From Orobanche coerulescens (Eukaryota > Streptophyta > Magnoliopsida > Lamiales > Orobanchaceae), in assembly GCA_033398695.1 (NCBI GenBank), contig CM065809.1:175946501-176010500 (forward strand): a DNA stretch of 64,000 nucleotides, given 5' to 3'. The first letter of the stretch is position 1. Each line of letters starts with the position of its first letter. The position numbers and the translations under genes are program-made. The notes under the pieces were generated by a model. It ran no database searches. It worked only from the letters and a program-made list of their open reading frames with translations, and was not told the DNA's origin. This document shows positions 35,608 to 46,596 of this stretch, one piece after another.

Positions 35608-38600
35608 TGTAATATCCGAAATTTCTACTACTGTTGTTTGATATTATTTTATCTGAGTTATATTGTACAAAGATGGAATCATGATGAGGGATAAAATAAA
35701 TGAAGGACCGAGATGTCGAGATTGGTATAATTGTCGTATTTGGTCGACAATTGTATTTGAGGATATAATGTGTTGAGTAATGTATATGTCGTATGTTCGT
35801 ATTTGATATGTCGAGATGTTGGACAAGGATAGCTGAAAATGGCCAAGTATAGCGTTATTAGCGCACGCTGATATTCATGCATAGCGCACGCTATCGTGCA
35901 GGATTAGCGCACGCTACGTTCATAGGTTAGCGTACGCTAGTGCGGATCGGCTCGAAGGAATCTACGCGTGGACCGTGCCACTTTCGGCGCACGTTACGAT
36001 AAGTCAACGGATGTTGTAATGTAGTGTTAGCGCACGCTAATGCATGTTGATTAGCGCACGCTAACTATATATCGGTCAACAGGAATCTTGGCTTTATTAG
36101 TTGATTTCGACTTGTGGGGTCATGAGCATCTTCGTGGTAGGTGTAGATCGTAGCAAGTCAATCGTATTAGCGCACGCTAAGGTAAATGACTTGCGACGCT
36201 AAGCAGATGATTTACGTACGTTAATGCATGGGCATTACGTCGTAAGTTAGTTTACGAAGCAAGACAAGAGCCTGCTGGCTTGATAGCGCACGCTAACAAG
36301 GTCAGTTAGCGCACGCTAAGGAGGTAGCGCACGCTAAACATGAGATGTTAGCGCACGCTAATAATGAATATTATAAAAAGGGGCAGAAGGGTGTTATTAA
36401 GCATTTCGTCATTCTTTCTTCTTTCAGCCGAGAGAGAGAGAGAGAGAGAGTTGGGATATATTTGAGGTTCCAAACACTGGATTAAGATGGAGTTAATCAT
36501 CCATAACAACATTTGAAGCTTGAAATCATTGGTGATTCTTGTAAATGGATTCAACCTTGGAAATCAATCCATTCCTTCAAAAAGGTAATTACTCTTCACT
36601 TTGAGATTTCGTTTTGGATTGTATATGATGTTCTTGAGCTGATGATTATCATATAAACAAGTTCATAAGTAGGATTATGAGTTGGATTAGCGGATTATGA
36701 TAATGTTATTGTTGATATGAAGATATTGATATGAATTAGATGGTTTCGAATGAGTTGTCATCTTCAAAGAGATATGTTGGATAATGTCTTCCTTCAATTC
36801 GGATCTGTGATGTCGTTGTTGTTGGTTCCTTCATATGATGATGAACATGGCATGATTATGAGTTCTTGGTGTTTAGGTTGTTGATATTAAGAAAGAAGAA
36901 ATATGAATATATGACTTGAATTAAAAGTCGGATGATTACCTATATGTTAAAGGATATTGGATTTCGTTGTTTGATAGCTATGAACATGATTCAGAATCAC
37001 TTTAGAGTCTTTGATAATCGCCAGATGTTGATCGGTATCCGAAATGCATGTAATCGCACGTTATTAGCGCACGCTAAGCCTACCGCTAGCGCACGCTATC
37101 GGGAACAACTTAGAACAAGCTACAGTAAAAGATTAACGTGCGCTAAGTCAACAGGCAGGGTAATATATTCTGTTTCGGTTATGAATTCGTGATCGTTTTA
37201 GTTGGTTTGATCAGACTTGTGGTTAACTAAGATATTGTTGAGCCGTTGGGTTTGTGAAGTGGTTTTAGCGGTTGATTATTATCGAATTGTTGTTTAATCG
37301 ATTATTGTACTAGGTCAAGTTTATTGATCGGTGTCTATAACCGTATGCTGCGGTCGTGTTCGAGCGTGTTCGTGAATTGCATGGTCAGGGCCGAGGAGCT
37401 CGTAGACGAAGGCATTGTGACTGGTAGCGGCTTCATCATCATCGTATCGGTATAGAGGCAAGTTGTTACTTGCTCAATTATAATGTTTAATGAATGGTTT
37501 CAGTTTCATTTCGTTTATAATGCATATAGCAATGATTATATGTTGTCATTCCAATTCTGGGAGTTTAATCATAATGTATATGATTTATTTCGGTTATTGG
37601 CATACTCGGGTATCGAGGTTACATTATGGTAAAGACGAGGATATGATTACCTGTAGTCCATGATACGTTTGGATCGCCGAGCATTGCGGATAATCGTCGG
37701 TGATGGTTTGATATCGAGATTTCTCCCGAAGGACTCGGGGCAAGTATCTTATATCGATTCAGTTAGTGTTAGTGATTTGATCATGCATATTGTCTTTCAT
37801 GTTGTCAAACATGAGGTCGTCTTAGTGGATTTGTCATATTGTCGTTCATGTTCTGTTGTTCATGTTGATGAACATATTGATTTGCATATGTGTATGCATA
37901 ATTGTATTGTTTATGTTGTAAATGATCCGATGGGATCATGAGGATCTATGCTGAGGGCGCTGGATCGAATGTCCACCATGCGTTGGTTCGACGGGATCAT
38001 CATGGGGATCTATGCTGAGGGCGCTGGATCGTTGGACAGGTTTTCCACCATGCGTTGGTTCGACGAGATTATCATGGGGATCTATGCTGAGGGCGCTGGA
38101 TCGTTGGATTACCAGTATTGTGTTGATGGAATCTTGTGAATTCGCATCATTGATTTTATCATGTGTTGTTGTTCATATGTGTATTGTTGGTTATCCACCT
38201 TATGCTGATCTGATAGGATCAACAAAGGGATCTATGCTGAGGGCGCTGGATCGTCGGATTTCCTTTGAGTATACATGATTGTTATTGTTGTGATCATATT
38301 GACGTGGTCATATGAGTATTCATTTGTAGGTCTTGTGTTAGGACCTTGTCCGTATTGCATTGATCTGATCTCGGATTAGACTGGTATGATTGTCGTGGCA
38401 TTTCATATCTCGAGGTATGTTCCGTATTTCCTTTGGTATTCGTCTTGATGGACGATCGGTTATCGTCTTGGGATTTGATGATGTTATGCGATGGATCGTA
38501 TTGGTCAGAAATGGTATATTTCCGTATCGTGAGTTGGTTATGATAGTTTGAGAATTACTTGAGTAGGCAAAGTTATGGCGGTAAGATTACGTTGGTCGTA

Positions 38601-39105
38601 TTCTTATTCTGTATTCTCATTGGTATGTATTATTGATGTGATGTGATTGATATCATTGTTGGACGTTATGGCTGACCCCGTCGTGGGATTTCTTTTTAGG
38701 TTCTTGGCGTATCGAGCTTGTAGCGGTCGTGAAGAGATGAGCTTCCCAGAGGATACTGGCTAGGACATGTTGTGTGCTTTGAGTTTCTTGTTTGGTTCTC
38801 GTAGTCCGCTGCTAGAGTATCTTTTTGGTTGGTCTTTTTCCTCGGCGTGAGTATTTTGAAATGCTCTTTTGATATCTGGTAACTGAGGTTACTTTGGAAA
38901 TCGTTTTCTAAACTTTTGAATGTCGGCAGTTTGGCCTTGCGATTTCAAATGAGTTTTATAAATCTTTGATTATTTTCAATAGACAATACTGTCGTTAGCC
39001 TCTTGGGCATTTGTAAATGTTTGCGAAAATTTCTTTTAGCCTTGTGGGTTCCATCTCGGGGCCCACGGCGCTGTAATATTTCCGGTTAAATCTAGGGGTG
39101 TTACA
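35608..39105 (+). repeat. 3' LTR of the 9.4 kb element
   Basis: TGTAATATCCGAAATTTC to AGGGGTGTTACA. Nearly identical to 29703-33177; differences are scattered substitutions and small insertions or deletions, denser in the GC-rich part near 35940-36000. Confidence 0.92.
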
Positions 39106-39110
39106 ATATA

Positions 39111-39658
39111 TTCGAGTTGTTTCTCCGCTGTAGACGGGAACTTAGTAACTAGAAGCATCCATGTGCCCCATGAGTATCTTTTACGTCAAACGGTTTCCTA
39201 ATACATGAGAATGGAAGTTCCGCCCTAGGATTACCCCGATGAAACATCCCGAGATCCTAACCTAGTGGTCAACCCGAATCAAATTCTTGAACATATATTT
39301 AAGGGAATACTGTCCGAGGTTTATTTGTTATGAAACTCGTGAAAATTGTGCCACTAGGCGTATGTAAGGAAGAACTAGCTTGTTTATTTTAACCTTTCAT
39401 CTTGACGGTCGATTTGACTCACGTTTTGTTAATCTTTGAGTGGATCTTCTTCATGAGCGAGTGATTAGGGTGAACTTGATTACTTTGCGGAATCATTATT
39501 CGAAAGTGCGGCTCGCTTTTACGACACACGGATTATTTAGAGAGAATTACAGATAGTATTGATTAGGTTGAACACTATGAGTTGCACGATGATTCACGAC
39601 TTTCTTTTTCTTTTCTTTTTGTTGTTCGGGACGAACAAGGCTTAAGTTTGGGGGGGTT
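39111..39658 (+). other. Athila element 1, end of 3' non-coding part
   Basis: Resumes the Athila sequence after the nested element: a third diverged CTTAGTAACTAGAAGCATCC unit, non-coding sequence, then the polypurine tract AAGTTTGGGGGGGTT at about 39644-39658 directly before the 3' LTR. Confidence 0.7.
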
Positions 39659-41117
39659 TGATAAGTGGTAATTTTACCACTTATTTCTAGGATTTTATAC
39701 TAGGTTTTTATCTCGTTTCGTGATTAATGTGCTCGTATTTGGCTTATTTATGATTAGTCGAGCCGTATTACGCGTTTGGGTTGGTTTTAGTGTGTTTGCA
39801 GGTTTTTAGAGCCAAAAGGACCCAAAACGAGACAAAGGACCGAGAGTCGAGTCACGGACGGAAGAAACAGATTTTTTTTGCAAGAGACAGACGAACCTAT
39901 CGGCCATCCTATCGGCCGATAGGTGTGTCCGAAAGGTGTTCCTGCCCTACCGTTGGATGCGATCGACGAACCAACTATCGGCCAGCCTATCGGCCGATAG
40001 GCCAGTCCGATAAGCTGCCTAGCGAACTCTCGTGTTTTGACGAATTATAACTCTTTTGGATAGATTTTGTTTCCTAGATTAGGGCTAATCGGGATTTTAA
40101 CCCCCTTAGGCTATATAAACCTCCTTTTAGACCTAGTTTTACTATCTTTGATCAATCTTGGATCATTCTTTTTCATCCTTTATCATCTTGAGCAGATTTT
40201 CACATTTATTTAGCAAGATTTATTCCTTTGATGCAAGAACTTTTTGGAGGCAGCAACTATTATTGTTTTTCAGAGATTGAAGACTTAGAGTTCATCCGAA
40301 AGGGTTGTAATCTCTCTTTTCATATTAATAATATGTATTCTCCATTTATTTCTTGCTTGATTTTAATTATGTCTGGCTAAATTCATTGATTGATTCTAGG
40401 GTTAGTAAATTTAATTGATGTTCACATGATGTTCCTTTGATTACCTTTTTACCTTTCATCCTAGGCTTGTGATCAAGTTGTGTCAAATCTCATGTTAGAT
40501 TAAAGGGCCCTTAATCGATGCATGTTAGCTAATTGATTTTGCCCGGAAGGATTAATTAATTAGTGGAAATACTTGATGCACAATATGATTTAATCTTGAG
40601 ACCTGACGGAGAAAGATAAATCATAGATAAATAAGTTGGCGCTTTTTAAGTGATTTAAATTCTTTGAGCCCTGGCGGGGAAAAGGGTTTAAATTAACTAT
40701 CTTTCTAGGTTGCCTTGATCGGAATTCTAGATTGGCTGAGTGATTATTTCTAGGATTGAATTAAAATTTGGGGAAAAGGAATCAAGTGAATGAATTGTGT
40801 GAACTCAATTAGATGATACTACCCTAGGATCAATTAGCTTTCCACTTGTGATTTTATCTTGCTAATTTGTTTATTTGCTTGATTTAGATAATTCTTCTTT
40901 TATTTAATTTTTATATTTCGATTTTTAAAGTTAGATAATCAGAAACAAACAAAATTTTCGGATTCCTAAATAGCAGTCAAATTTTGAGTAGAGTTACTTC
41001 CTTTATTTTCGACACATCAATTCCCTTGGGTTCGACACCTTGGAAATACTCCGAGGTTTTACAAATTTTAAAATTGATCGGATTTGAAAACCATACTACG
41101 CGAATTCTTAGCGATCA
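39659..41117 (+). repeat. 3' LTR of Athila-type element 1
   Basis: Same length as the 5' LTR and nearly identical, with the same two CTATCGGCCGATAG palindromes and TATATAAA box. Confidence 0.92.
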
Positions 41118-41265
41118 ACCACTCGAACCTTATTTATATCGGAATTAAATCCACCTGCAGTGTTTAATATAATAATCATTATCGAGCTCCTCAAGGGGAC
41201 ATCATCAACGCGCACGAGTCGGGATACGATTTCTAGTAATAATAATAACTGTCATATAAATAATA

Positions 41266-42335
41266 TGTTGAAGCACTATTGGTCGGAATCACCATTTGAA
41301 GATAGAGTTGTGAAACTCTTTCGCGTTGCGGAAGCGATTAAATAAAATGCGAAAATTAAACGACACGAGGATTTATAGAGGTTCGGCTATAATCGAGCCT
41401 ATGTCCTCTCTCGGTATTTTTTCTATAGGTTGAAGATATAAACCTCTGCACCTCTCTTCTATCGGTCGAGGGATAACCGTTGCAATCACGTCTTCTATTG
41501 GTCCGTGATAAACCACTCGTACTTGTCTTTGTGTCGGTCTAAGTTAAACCGTTTTTCTTTTCTATTGAACAAGGAATCAACCGCTCTATCTTTCTATCGA
41601 TACTAGATAAACCTCACTAAGATAGCAATTGCGATTCTAACAATGACGGATCCTTGATCCTAATAACACCGAATCCAATCGTATCTTTTCTTTTACCTCT
41701 CGTGTATGTGTTGAATGTATAAACACTCAAACTATCAATATAAGCTCAATATTACAACAACAATAGAAGGTAAATCAATCTCTGATGAATGTATTGTTTG
41801 CTTGAAGTTGTTGTAGTGAAACAATACCATAGGAATGGTATTTATAGGTTTCATCAACCAAACTAGCCATTAGATCTTCAGACTGCATTACGGCCGGTAT
41901 CTTCATTCACTTACGTACGCTACATGATTACGTACGTTAATCTCCTTCCCTTACGTACATTAGCAAGTACCAGTTTTAGTCCAGTAACATTCGTCTTGAA
42001 CATTACGTACGTTAGCCAACACCCATTACGTACGTTAAGGTTACGTCATTGCTGACGTCATATATCCATTGCCGCTTTTCTGACTTTGACTCTTCTAACA
42101 TTCTTCTAGTTTGAACTTCTTTACGTATGTTAAGTAAAATTCCTTACGTACGTTATCTTGCACATGTTACGTACGCTATGCATGAGCCATTACGTACGTT
42201 AGCCTTGAATAATTCTAGCTATTTGTACTTCGTTTCCTTCGATGCTTTGATTCGTCTATTTGTTGTTTTGTTTTGGTGTAACAACTTAATCATCAAAACA
42301 CTATTAAAGTATGTATGGAACAAAATGTTCCAACA
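41266..42335 (-). mobile_element. Copia-like solo LTR with ACGTACGT array
   Basis: TG...CA ends (TGTTGAAGCACT and GTTCCAACA) are flanked by a perfect 5-bp duplication TAATA (41261-41265 and 42336-42340). On the minus strand it has a TATA box (TATAAATA at 41839-41846), then a transcribed part ending in a pattern common to copia LTRs (CTCTATAAATCCTCGTGTCG, CGCTTCCGCAACG). It sits in the older copia LTR. No internal region remains. Confidence 0.85.
41913..42199. promoter_or_regulatory. ACGTACGT palindrome array upstream of TATA
   Basis: Five exact ACGTACGT sites (41930, 42005, 42028, 42145, 42192) and about five variants (ACGTACGC twice, ACGTACAT, ACGTATGT, ACGTCA), mostly set in TTACGTACGTTA. 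On the minus strand the cluster lies 65-360 bases upstream of the TATA box. ACGT is the core bound by plant bZIP proteins. Confidence 0.85.
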
Positions 42336-42593
42336 TAATATTATTGCCCAAGATACGAGGCTTATTGAGTCGATCATTTTGACTCTCACCCATGGTAAAT
42401 CAAAGCAATAAGTATTATAAATATACAATTAAATATTATATACTTAGAATTAAGAAATAATAATAATCTGATATTTATGTTCTTCTTACAGTCAGTACAG
42501 AAGACACTATCTCACCTCGATCCAGTTCAACGTATGCAAATACGCTAATGTATGCTAATAGTCAAGACCAACTAATCTCAAGCATACACTACA

Positions 42594-43152
42594 ACCTCAG
42601 AGGTTGCCACGCACTCGGCTTCCATGGTAGAGTCCGAGATGCATTTCTGCTTCACACTCCTCCAACTAATGGCTCCACCTCCCAGGCTAAACACATAACC
42701 CGAAGTAGACTTGGATTTTCTTTGTCCGATGAAAAATCTGACTAAGTGTAACCCACCGGACACAGGTCGTCTGATTGATATACAAGCATGTACTCCCCAG
42801 TTCTTCTCAGGTACTTGAGTATGTGCTTGACGGAATCCGATGTCACAGTCACAGGTTTGACTGATATCTAGCAGCCATGCCTACGGCATGACAGATATCT
42901 GGTCTAGTGCAAAGCATAGCATACATGAGACTTCCCACAGCAGATGCATAAGGGACCATCTTCATGTCATCTATCTCCTTTTGTGTCTTAGGACACATAT
43001 CCTTAGATAGTTGAATTCCATGTCTGTAAGGTAGAAAATCGTTCTTGGAATTCTCCATGCTAAACTGCTTTAGCACTGTATCGATATAGGATGCCTGGGA
43101 TAAGCACAACATGCTTTTCTTCCGATCACGATGTGTCCCAAGACACAAAAGG
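42594..43152 (-). pseudogene. Ty1/copia pol remnant (RT end and RNase H)
   Basis: Minus-strand pieces 43178-42849 and 42763-42594 match copia polyprotein in order. The first has the end of reverse transcriptase (YIDTVLKQFSMENSKNDFLP, then PYASAVGSLMYAMLCTRPDI). The second has RNase H ([20 protein letters not shown], then STMEAE). A frame change and a deletion separate them. The gene end after RNase H is missing; the LTR follows at once. The left protein limit is set by the Tat LTR that begins near 43153. Confidence 0.88.
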
Positions 43153-43424
43153 AGCATTAACTCTTGTTCTTCCGGCAATCATCAGCACTCAAGAGCTAGA
43201 TAACTAGGGTCATTACACTCATTATGATCGTACTCTAACGTTAATATTTGTACTCCAAAGCAGTATTCTTATTAATAATATCTCGCGAGAGCATTCAAGC
43301 CCAGGACTAATAACCCCGACAAATCTTGTGTTATTTATATTCCATCGGACGTGCACATTTTGTTTGTTACTCACCTGTAGCCATATCCAGCAAACCATTT
43401 CGAATAATATTTTGGGTAACAACA
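43153..43424 (+). repeat. 5' LTR remnant of Tat-type element
   Basis: Matches the last 280 bases of the 3' LTR (from GAGCATTAACTC to GGGTAACAACA). About 690 bases, including the TATA box and palindromes, are missing at the left. Confidence 0.85.
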
Positions 43425-43426
43425 AT

Positions 43427-43444
43427 TGGTGCTAGAGGAAGGGG
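43427..43444 (+). other. Primer-binding site, Tat type
   Basis: TGGTGCTAGAGGAAGGGG right after the LTR end. The form TGG(C/T)GCTAGA(A/G)GAAGG is familiar from Tat-lineage elements. Confidence 0.7.
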
Positions 43445-43513
43445 ATACCTTTATTTTCTATCCGACCATTTCGAAGAACACTCACTGTTCTTCAAAGAAA
43501 AACCCTCGTGATA

Positions 43514-45376
43514 ATGACGTCTACCACCACTTCGAAGAGAGCCACATTACGGTCCGCCGGATGGCTTATTCCGGTCCAAACCGAGTCCCAACCTACGGCG
43601 GAAGGCAGCCGCGGCGACGCTAGACTCTCACTCCTGCCCCCGAGGGACGTCCCCAGCCTCTCACTCGATCAATTCCAAACCGCGGAACAGATCGAGGAGG
43701 CCATGGCCATCCTGAGGGAGCGACAGAGAGCATGCGATACGCCCACCATTACACCCTCAGCCATCCGCCGCGTGGGCAAACGAAAGCTCAAGGGGTTATA
43801 TGTCGAGCAATCGTCAAAAAGCCCCGATTCACGAGAAAATGCGCTCGCGAGGCGGGACAGTTCCATCTTCAGCCGCCTAGGAAGTGATCCTTCATGGCAA
43901 CTTGGGCATTCTGGCCCTAGTTATGAGACATCGGAGTCCGAATCCGTCACCAGGAGTTCGGCATACCCAACTCTCAGAAAGCAGGTCAGCCGTTTGGCTC
44001 CCATTCGCCGAAAAACCGAGATCGGCGACAAAGACCTCGTCGCCTACAACAGAGCCAGGAGATCAGTACATGATCGCCTCGGCTCCCGCTCTGAGAGTCA
44101 GACCGCGAGCAGCCAGGATACGACTATGGCCGCAATACAATGCTAGCTCGAAGATATGAAAGCGCTCCTAGAGACTGGGGTAGGCGGCAAGAGAAAGGTC
44201 GCCAGACCAAGTGAGCCGCTCGCGGACCAGATCGAGCTTGCCCCCGTGCAACAAAAGATCGCTCCTCCTCAAACACCATTGTATGAGGGGAGATCAAACC
44301 CCGAGACTCTCTTAAGCAAGTTCTGGATCTACATGACTGGATGCGGGGTGTCGGACGTGACAAAATGCCGAATGTTCCCGTTGACATTGGGCAATCTGGC
44401 TCATAGGTGGTACATCTGATTGCCACTGCGCTCAATTAACTCCTTTGAAAAACTGGCGAGCGACTTCATGTTGTACTTCGCCGCCAAGATCGCTCGGCCA
44501 GAAGGTCCCCACCGTATGATGAAGATCAGGCAGGGGAAAGACGAGTCCGACGAAGATTACATCGACCGGGTGGATGAAGTAGTCCTCACCGGCGAGCCAA
44601 TAAGCGACGAGCTCGCCCTCTACTCGGCCCTGGGGGGATTTGATGGTCTTTCGCCCATGTCCAGGCACCTCACGAAGGACATCCCCCCAACCTATGCGAT
44701 TTTCCGCGCCAAGGCTGCCGATTTTCTGGCCAGGCAGAGGCTGCTCACCCTTCGCCTAAGCGAGGGGGCAATCGGGGAGAGGAAGACACCGTATCCCATC
44801 CCAAAGAAGGCGATCGCCAAGCCCAAAAAGGCGGTCGCCAAGCCACCCGGTGAGTTCAAGGCCTTCGAGGATGTGGAAGTCCCTCTCCTCCATAACCTCA
44901 ATCTATCTCCAGCCCGTATTTTCAACGCCATCAAGGGGCGCTAACGGCTAAGCAAGCCAAAGGCGGTGAGGGACAATGGTCATTTGGACCGCGATAAATT
45001 TTGTGCTTACCACAAAAGTCCCGACCACAACACCAACCAATGCCGCGATCTCCTCAGACAACTCTGGAGATTGTTCGAGGAGGGCAAGCTGGACAATTTA
45101 ATAACTAAGCCGGAACCCCGGGCAAAAAGGACCGATGGACGTGATCGGCGACAGAACGACGACCGTCAACCTCCCAAATCGGTCGCCAGAGTCGAACATG
45201 ACGAGTCGGAGGACTCATACGAGTTGATCCCCCAGATCAACTCCGGCGGTCCAATTTATATGCTTCAATCAAGAGGTGGAAACTTCGGAAGTCTTTCCCC
45301 GGTTTCCACCATGACAAACGAAAGGCTACTACCTGATCAACGCCTCCAAAAAGAGGATGACTCGCTCGTCCTCTAA
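43514..45376 (+). pseudogene. Tat-type gag with three in-frame stops
   Basis: A single frame from the ATG at 43514 to 45376, broken by stops at about 44144 (TAG), 44417 (TGA) and 44942 (TAA) but with no frameshift. The N-terminal part is charged and low in complexity. The capsid-like core covers about 44240-44760 (PLYEGRSNPETLLSKFWIYM, LGNLAHRWY, SFEKLASDFMLYFA, RMMKIRQGKDESDEDYIDR). A zinc-finger-like CAYHKSPDHNTNQC follows at about 45003. At least the first two stops look like C-to-T changes (CAG to TAG, CGA to TGA). It is non-functional now unless read through. Confidence 0.85.
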
Positions 45377-45990
45377 AATTCGTCATCTAACATGATGGAC
45401 CTAGGCAAGCGATCACCTCCCCCAGCACAACGTATACCGTCGAGGATCGCCATCTAACATGAGGACCCAAGGTAGAAAAGTGCAGTCATGGTTGTGGAGG
45501 TCGATGGAACCGACAACCCGTCCATGCAAGGTTCCTTTGGGCAGAGATCGCTCACCTTTTCGTTTAAATACGAGGCGGGCGTAGCCAAAAGACCCTCCAA
45601 AACAGATCTGTGGACGCGCTCGCCCGCCCTCAAAGGCCCATCATCTAACATGGTGGACCCGGACAATGCGACGCGTCCCTCCCCCCGTCACAACGTATGC
45701 CCTCGAAGGTCCGTCATCTAACATGTCGGTCCCAGGCAGAAAAGTGCTAACAAGCCACAGTCGCGGAGTCGATTAATCCGACGGCGCCCCGTGCAAGGAT
45801 TCCTCCAGGCTGAGATCGTCCGCCCCATCGCTACATTGCGAGGCAAAACTTAGCCTACGGAGGACCCTCACAATTAAGTGAGTCGCGAGATGTAGACCAT
45901 CAGACGAAATGTCTCGCGCACAAGACATGGTCGCGGAGGTCGGTTCCATCGAACTCCACGACTGTGCAAGGTTCCTCTAGGCCGAGGTGG
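45377..45990. repeat. Tandem array in place of pol
   Basis: About two and a half imperfect units of roughly 270 bases. Shared words recur at 45386, 45644 and 45714: CATCTAACATG, GGACC..GG, CACAACGTAT(A/G)CC, GTCGCGGAG(G)TCG, CCGTGCAAGG(A)TTCC. It sits where protease and reverse transcriptase would be expected. Confidence 0.75.
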
Positions 45991-46596
45991 TCGGCCTTCC
46001 TCGAGGAATCTGCAGAATTGAAGATCGCTCGCTAAACGATTTATTTTCGTTCCCTTACTTTCACCAAGTAAACAAAAACAAAGGGGAGAACGGAGCTATG
46101 CATGCGACGATCGACTTTGTTCTGTAATTTACTAATATGAGTAAATATATCAATTTATTTGGAGATGCACGTTCGACGATCGCTCCTCAAATACCTTTGT
46201 ATGAAGTCAAATGCAAAATATTCAGAAAGACGAACATACAAGAAACCAGATAAAGAAACATGCTTTCATTTCATTTCATTTACAAGCACGGTCGCCTGAA
46301 GGCAAAATACAACAAAAGTTGTAAAATTACAAGTAAAAATCCAGAAGAACTCGGGGATCGGCGCTCGCTCCCTCGCCAGCAGCAGGCTCTGAACCCCCAT
46401 CTTCTGGGGCACTCAGGTGAACAAGGTTATCCGGCGACGGGTACCATCTCAAATCGACCCCATGATCGGCAGAGAGGTCGAGGATCGGCACAATGAAGGC
46501 TGGCTGCAGAGGGTGCTCAAGCACGTAGGCTTTGGAGTTATCAACCAAAGGGCCGACCTCGAGCCCTCCCTTCTTGGCAGCGCGGATTGCGTTACA
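45991..46596. other. Spacer before the antisense gene
   Basis: Non-coding sequence between the tandem array and the 3' end of the antisense gene; it should hold that gene's 3' UTR and terminator. Nothing else is seen. Confidence 0.4.

Larger units (their letters stand above)
29703..39105 (+). mobile_element. 9.4 kb non-coding gypsy derivative (LARD type)
   Basis: Two long, nearly identical LTRs (29703-33177 and 35608-39105, about 3.5 kb each) surround only 2430 bp. The perfect target duplication ATATA (29698-29702 and 39106-39110) shows one insertion into the Athila 3' region. It has a tRNA-Met primer site and a gypsy-like 3' junction (TTTCGAGGACGAAACTTATT, then TTAAGGGG), so it can be copied. 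It encodes no Gag, protease, reverse transcriptase or integrase. The LTR end matches the Tekay/Del-like LTRs of this window, so a helper from that lineage is likely. The size plan fits the class called LARD. Confidence 0.92.
24263..41117 (+). mobile_element. Athila-type gypsy element, gag-pro only
   Basis: Both LTRs are 1459 bp and nearly identical (24263-25721 and 39659-41117). The perfect target duplication ACCAC (24258-24262 and 41118-41122) proves one insertion event, into a copia LTR. After removing the nested 9.4 kb element (29703-39105) it is about 7.4 kb. The order is 5' LTR, primer site TGGCGCCGTTGCCGGGGA, gag, aspartic protease, a long 3' non-coding part, a polypurine tract and the 3' LTR. 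There is no reverse transcriptase, RNase H or integrase. Confidence 0.92.
23461..43152 (-). mobile_element. Ty1/copia element, 3' half, heavily nested
   Basis: The minus-strand element consists of a pol fragment (42594-43152) and a 3' LTR in three pieces: 42593-42341, 41265-41123 and 24262-23461, about 1.2 kb in total. The LTR ends at 23461 with CGCTTCCGCTGCGTTTTCAC followed by TTCCAACA, the usual ending of Tnt1/SIRE-like copia LTRs. The gaps are an Athila-type element (24263-41117) and a solo LTR (41266-42335). The 5' half is missing, cut at the junction with the Tat LTR near 43152. A second LTR of the family is at 7860-9598. Confidence 0.8.
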
